Below the pieces are notes generated by a model. That model ran no database searches, was not told the origin of the DNA, and worked only from the letters and a program-made list of their open reading frames with translations. From the NCBI GenBank assembly GCA_023443925.1, contig JAEZSL010000193.1, positions 1-9,421 of the forward strand: a stretch of DNA of 9,421 nucleotides, read 5' to 3'. A program made the position numbers and the translations under genes. The stretch is from Bacillota bacterium (GTDB lineage Bacteria > Bacillota_A > Clostridia > Lachnospirales > Lachnospiraceae). Below, piece after piece: positions 6,659 through 9,421 of this stretch (positions within the stretch are counted from its first letter, which is position 1; every line of letters begins with the position of its first letter).

Positions 6659-7876
6659 ATGATTAATATAGCAGTATTAGGTTATGGTACAGTAGGATCC
6701 GGTGTTGTTGAAGTACTAAACGTAAACGGCGACAGTATAAACAAACGCTGTGGCCATGAAATTAACGTAAAATATATATTGGATTTAAGGGATTTCCCGG
6801 GAGATCCCATCCAGGATAAAATTGTCCATGATTATGATGTGATCCTGAATGATTCGGAAATAAAAATTATAGTTGAAGTAATGGGAGGCGTAGAACCTGC
6901 CTATACTTTTGTCAAAGCAGCAATATTAAAAGGCAAGAGCGTGTGTACTTCCAATAAGGAACTGGTGGCTAAGCACGGAGCCGAGCTTCTTAGGTTGTCT
7001 AAAGAGCAGCGGGTAAATTTCCTGTTTGAAGCTAGCGTAGGCGGCGGAATTCCAATTATACGTCCCTTAAATCAGTCTCTTACGGCAGATGAAATTGAAG
7101 AAATAACCGGTATCTTAAATGGTACCACGAATTATATACTGACCAAAATGGCGGATGAAGGACTGGATTTTAATGAAGTATTAATGGAAGCGCAAGCCAG
7201 AGGGTACGCGGAACGTAATCCGGCTGCTGATATAGAAGGCTATGATGCCTGCAGAAAAATCGCCATCCTTTCCTCCCTGGCCTTTGGAATGCAGGTGGAT
7301 TTTGAGGATATTTATACGGAAGGAATTACAAAAATAACGGAGACGGACATTAAGTATGCCAAGGCCATGGGAGCCAGTATAAAATTACTGGGTACCAGCA
7401 GAAAAGAGCAGGACCAGGTTTATGCCATGGTAGCACCTATGCTGATTAAACCTACCCATCCGCTGTTCAGCGTTAATGACGTATTTAACGGTATATTTGT
7501 TAGAGGCAATGTAATTGGTGATGTTATGTTCTACGGCAGCGGTGCTGGCAAACTGCCTACAGCCAGTGCGGTGGTTGCCGATGTTGTGGACGCAGCGAAG
7601 CATATCGGAACGAATATAATGACGATATGGAGCAGTAAGAAATTACAGCTCTCAGATATGAAAAACGCCAGACATAGATATTTTGTAAGGATTGCAGGCA
7701 ATACGGATGAAATAAAAGAACAGGCAGCGCTCCTGTTCGGACAGATAGAAGAAGTATCAGCTCCGGGTGTTATAGGTGAATATGCATTTGTTACCATGAG
7801 TATGAGTGAAGAAACTTACCGGGAAAAAGCGTCTCATTTGAATGACATCACCAGCATGATACGTGTCATGTACTGA
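6659..7876 (+). CDS. hom: Homoserine dehydrogenase with C-terminal ACT domain
   Basis: Reduces aspartate semialdehyde to homoserine with NAD(P)H in the cytoplasm, the branch point to threonine and methionine. The 405-residue product shows the dinucleotide-binding loop GYGTVGSG (8-15, glycines 8, 10 and 13), CTSNKELVAKHG, the substrate region GILNGTTNYIL (G155-N158 in its centre), and the family signature around YAERNPAADIEGYDACRK. In this signature E185, D196 and K200 have the spacing of the catalytic residues of yeast homoserine dehydrogenase. A C-terminal ACT domain follows (about 330-405, from RYFVRIAG to DITSMIRVMY) and is likely the site of threonine feedback. Length is typical of the single-function enzyme; no aspartokinase domain is fused. 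AAAGGAG (6647-6653) lies five bases before the ATG. The neighbours, an HTH-ACT protein and a candidate homoserine kinase, suit the pathway. Confidence 0.96.
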   Translation: MINIAVLGYGTVGSGVVEVLNVNGDSINKRCGHEINVKYILDLRDFPGDPIQDKIVHDYDVILNDSEIKIIVEVMGGVEPAYTFVKAAILKGKSVCTSNKELVAKHGAELLRLSKEQRVNFLFEASVGGGIPIIRPLNQSLTADEIEEITGILNGTTNYILTKMADEGLDFNEVLMEAQARGYAERNPAADIEGYDACRKIAILSSLAFGMQVDFEDIYTEGITKITETDIKYAKAMGASIKLLGTSRKEQDQVYAMVAPMLIKPTHPLFSVNDVFNGIFVRGNVIGDVMFYGSGAGKLPTASAVVADVVDAAKHIGTNIMTIWSSKKLQLSDMKNARHRYFVRIAGNTDEIKEQAALLFGQIEEVSAPGVIGEYAFVTMSMSEETYREKASHLNDITSMIRVMY

Positions 7877-8034
7877 TTCACCTGAGGGAAGCAAAGATAG
7901 GGCGGCTGTCAATGTATGGACCGTTCTAAAAAAGGCCTGTATACAGAGGATTTGTATGATACTGTTCAGATAAATCTTCTTCGGTTAAGTTGGGCATTTT
8001 TAATCGCGTGAAAGTAACGCAGATAGGAGCCGAT

Positions 8035-9237
8035 ATGAAATATATCATTATACTGGGCGATGGGATGGCGGATGAACCAATTGAAGAATTAGGAGGTAAA
8101 ACACCTCTGGAATATGCGAAAACCCCTTCCATGGATTTGTTAGCGGAGGAGTCGGAAGTCGGTTTATGCCATACCATACCGGAGGGAATGAAGCCCGGCA
8201 GTGATACCGCTAATTTATCCGTGTTGGGCTATAATCCCAGACAGTATTACACGGGACGTTCTCCCCTGGAGGCTTTAAGTATCGGTGTGGATATGAAGTC
8301 TTCTGACATAGCCCTGCGGTGTAATTTGGTTACGGTATCCCAGGATAACGTTCCCTACGCGGAAAAGACCATAATAGACCACAGTTCCAGTGAGATCTCC
8401 ACAGAGGATGCAGCAGTTTTACTGGAAGCTGTGAGAGGGGAACTGGAGGATTGTACTTATAAATATTATTTGGGAACCAGCTACCGCCACCTTACCATTT
8501 GGGACAAGGGTGAAGTTGTTGAACTTACGCCGCCCCATGATATCTTAGGAAAGGTAATCGGGGAATACCTGCCTGAGGATGCATATCTGAAGGATATGAT
8601 GCAGCGAAGCTATGACATATTGAATAACCATCCCCTTAATATCGAACGAGCTAAGAAGGGACTTAATAAAGCTAATTCTATCTGGTTTTGGGGAGCGGGG
8701 ACCAGACCAAGTCTTACTTCCTTTGAAGAAAAGTTCGGTAAAAAAGGAGCAATGATATCGGCCGTTGATCTTCTAAAAGGGATTGCGGTAGGAGCCGGAA
8801 TGAAAGTTGTGGAGGTAGAAGGGGCAGACGGTACTCTTCATACTAATTATAATGGAAAAGCTATGGCGGGTGTAAAAGAATTACTTGAAAATAATTACGA
8901 TTTTGTATATATTCATATAGAAGCACCCGATGAGATGGGTCATCAGGGCAGCATTCCGAATAAAATAAAAGCAGTAGAGTATTTAGATGAAAAAGTGATC
9001 CGGGTGGTAAAAGAACAGATGGATTTGAGCCAGGTTCCATACAGAATGCTAATTATGCCAGATCATCCGACACCGATTCATTGCCGTACCCATACCAGCG
9101 ATCCGGTTCCTTATATGCTTTATGACAGCGGGAAGGAACGGAAATATTCCTATCAGTACAATGAAGCGGAAGCGAAAAAAAGCGGTAATGTTGTAAAGCA
9201 TGGCTATGAAATAATTAATAAATTGTTTGAATCATAA
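8035..9237 (+). CDS. apgM: ApgM-type (cofactor-independent) phosphoglycerate mutase family protein, proposed homoserine kinase
   Basis: A 400-residue member of the alkaline phosphatase superfamily related to archaeal-type 2,3-bisphosphoglycerate-independent phosphoglycerate mutase. Seen: N-terminal metal-site aspartate in ILGDGMADEP (D9), the presumed phosphoryl-accepting serine S56 in GSDTANLSVLGYNP, APDEMGHQG (D299, H303), and DHPTPIHCRTHTSD (D343, H344, H349, H353), so the two-metal catalytic set looks complete. One bacterial subgroup of this family has been proposed to be homoserine kinase because it sits with threonine genes. Here it lies between hom and aspartokinase and no classical GHMP-type thrB is present, which fits that proposal; sequence alone does not separate the two activities. 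TAGGAG (8024-8029) is five bases before ATG 8035. An in-frame TTG at 7990 would extend it but lacks such a site. It begins 158 bases after hom with no terminator between. Confidence 0.85.
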   Translation: MKYIIILGDGMADEPIEELGGKTPLEYAKTPSMDLLAEESEVGLCHTIPEGMKPGSDTANLSVLGYNPRQYYTGRSPLEALSIGVDMKSSDIALRCNLVTVSQDNVPYAEKTIIDHSSSEISTEDAAVLLEAVRGELEDCTYKYYLGTSYRHLTIWDKGEVVELTPPHDILGKVIGEYLPEDAYLKDMMQRSYDILNNHPLNIERAKKGLNKANSIWFWGAGTRPSLTSFEEKFGKKGAMISAVDLLKGIAVGAGMKVVEVEGADGTLHTNYNGKAMAGVKELLENNYDFVYIHIEAPDEMGHQGSIPNKIKAVEYLDEKVIRVVKEQMDLSQVPYRMLIMPDHPTPIHCRTHTSDPVPYMLYDSGKERKYSYQYNEAEAKKSGNVVKHGYEIINKLFES

Positions 9238-9251
9238 TTTGTGACTATTAT
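9223..9251 (+). promoter_or_regulatory. Weak candidate promoter for the aspartokinase gene
   Basis: TTGTTT (9223-9228), 17 bases, TATTAT (9246-9251), overlapping the end of the ApgM-like gene. The -10 box is good, the -35 box poor. TATAAG at 9289-9294 is an alternative -10 box without a good -35. Read-through from hom and apgM is equally possible. Confidence 0.25.
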
Positions 9252-9253
9252 CA

Positions 9254-9341
9254 CTGCGGTTTTAGTTTCTGAACCGTATCCTGATTCATATAAGATTAAT
9301 TTAAAAATAGAACAACTTCAGACTGTGGGCGGTGACCGCAG
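9254..9341 (+). promoter_or_regulatory. Possible attenuator-like leader before aspartokinase
   Basis: TGCGGTT (9255-9261) can pair with AACCGTA (9272-9278), while the overlapping CTGCGGT (9254-9260) can instead pair with ACCGCAG (9335-9341). That last segment can also close a local GCGG/CCGC hairpin (9329-9339). These choices exclude one another. No T-run follows any of them and the consensus of the lysine riboswitch is not seen. Confidence 0.25.
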
Positions 9342-9373
9342 ATTCGAGCAAAAATGAAAATAGGAGGCAGCGT

Positions 9374-9421
9374 ATGCTTATTGTTAAAAAGTTCGGTGGA
9401 ACATCGGTAGCCGATAAAGAA
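9374..9421 (+). CDS. lysC: Aspartokinase (5' end only)
   Basis: Only 16 codons are visible: MLIVKKFGGTSVADKE. KFGGTSVA is the N-terminal nucleotide- and substrate-binding signature of aspartokinases, which phosphorylate aspartate in the first step toward lysine, threonine and methionine. TAGGAGG (9361-9367) lies six bases before the ATG. The gene starts 136 bases after the ApgM-like gene. With hom upstream this makes an aspartate-family cluster. Which isozyme it is, and whether ACT domains follow, cannot be seen. Confidence 0.88.
   Translation, partial: MLIVKKFGGTSVADKE

Noticed and set aside
7990..8034. N-terminal extension of the ApgM-like protein from TTG 7990
   Set aside because: ATG 8035 has a well-placed TAGGAG, and the family normally starts right before the ILGDGM strand; the extension has no such support.
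7926..8177. Minus-strand open frame of 83 codons whose end (NLTEEDLSEQYHTNPLYTGLF) reads like protein
   Set aside because: Most of it is antisense to the well-supported ApgM-like gene, no ribosome binding site supports its start, and the protein-like look is limited to about 20 residues.

Overview
The window looks like chromosomal DNA from a low-GC Gram-positive Clostridia, most probably a Lachnospiraceae-type bacterium. This rests on A/T-rich codon use, strong AGGAG-type ribosome binding sites, the gene order hpf-secA-prfB, SecA with a C-terminal zinc motif, an HTH-ACT protein beside hom, and a phosphoglycerate-mutase-like protein beside homoserine dehydrogenase. All recognised genes lie on the + strand.

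Left part (1-4503), protein export and translation: the 3' end of the ribosome hibernation factor gene hpf is followed by a strong intrinsic terminator. A gene-free stretch of about 490 bases follows, holding a striking cluster of potential RNA hairpins (about 441-655) and then a good sigma-A-type promoter (685-713). Next come secA and, 23 bases later, prfB (peptide chain release factor 2). prfB uses the classic programmed +1 frameshift at an in-frame TGA.

Middle part (4504-5846): an isolated cheW-like gene ends in an intrinsic terminator. A non-coding tandem array of ten 37-38 bp units plus one partial unit follows (5139-5540), then a promoter region.

Right part (5847-9421), aspartate/threonine pathway: an HTH-ACT regulator-like gene, a 370-base hairpin-rich intergenic region with an exact 27-bp duplication of an inverted repeat, hom (homoserine dehydrogenase), an ApgM-type phosphoglycerate mutase family gene that is a candidate non-orthologous homoserine kinase, and the first 16 codons of an aspartokinase gene. 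LysC would make aspartyl phosphate, Hom would make homoserine, and the ApgM-like protein may phosphorylate homoserine towards threonine. The ACT protein may sense an amino-acid product and control the cluster, possibly through the duplicated inverted repeat.

The strongest candidates for something not routinely annotated are the structured RNA between hpf and secA, the duplicated inverted repeat upstream of hom, and the 37-bp tandem array. The core genes themselves are ordinary.
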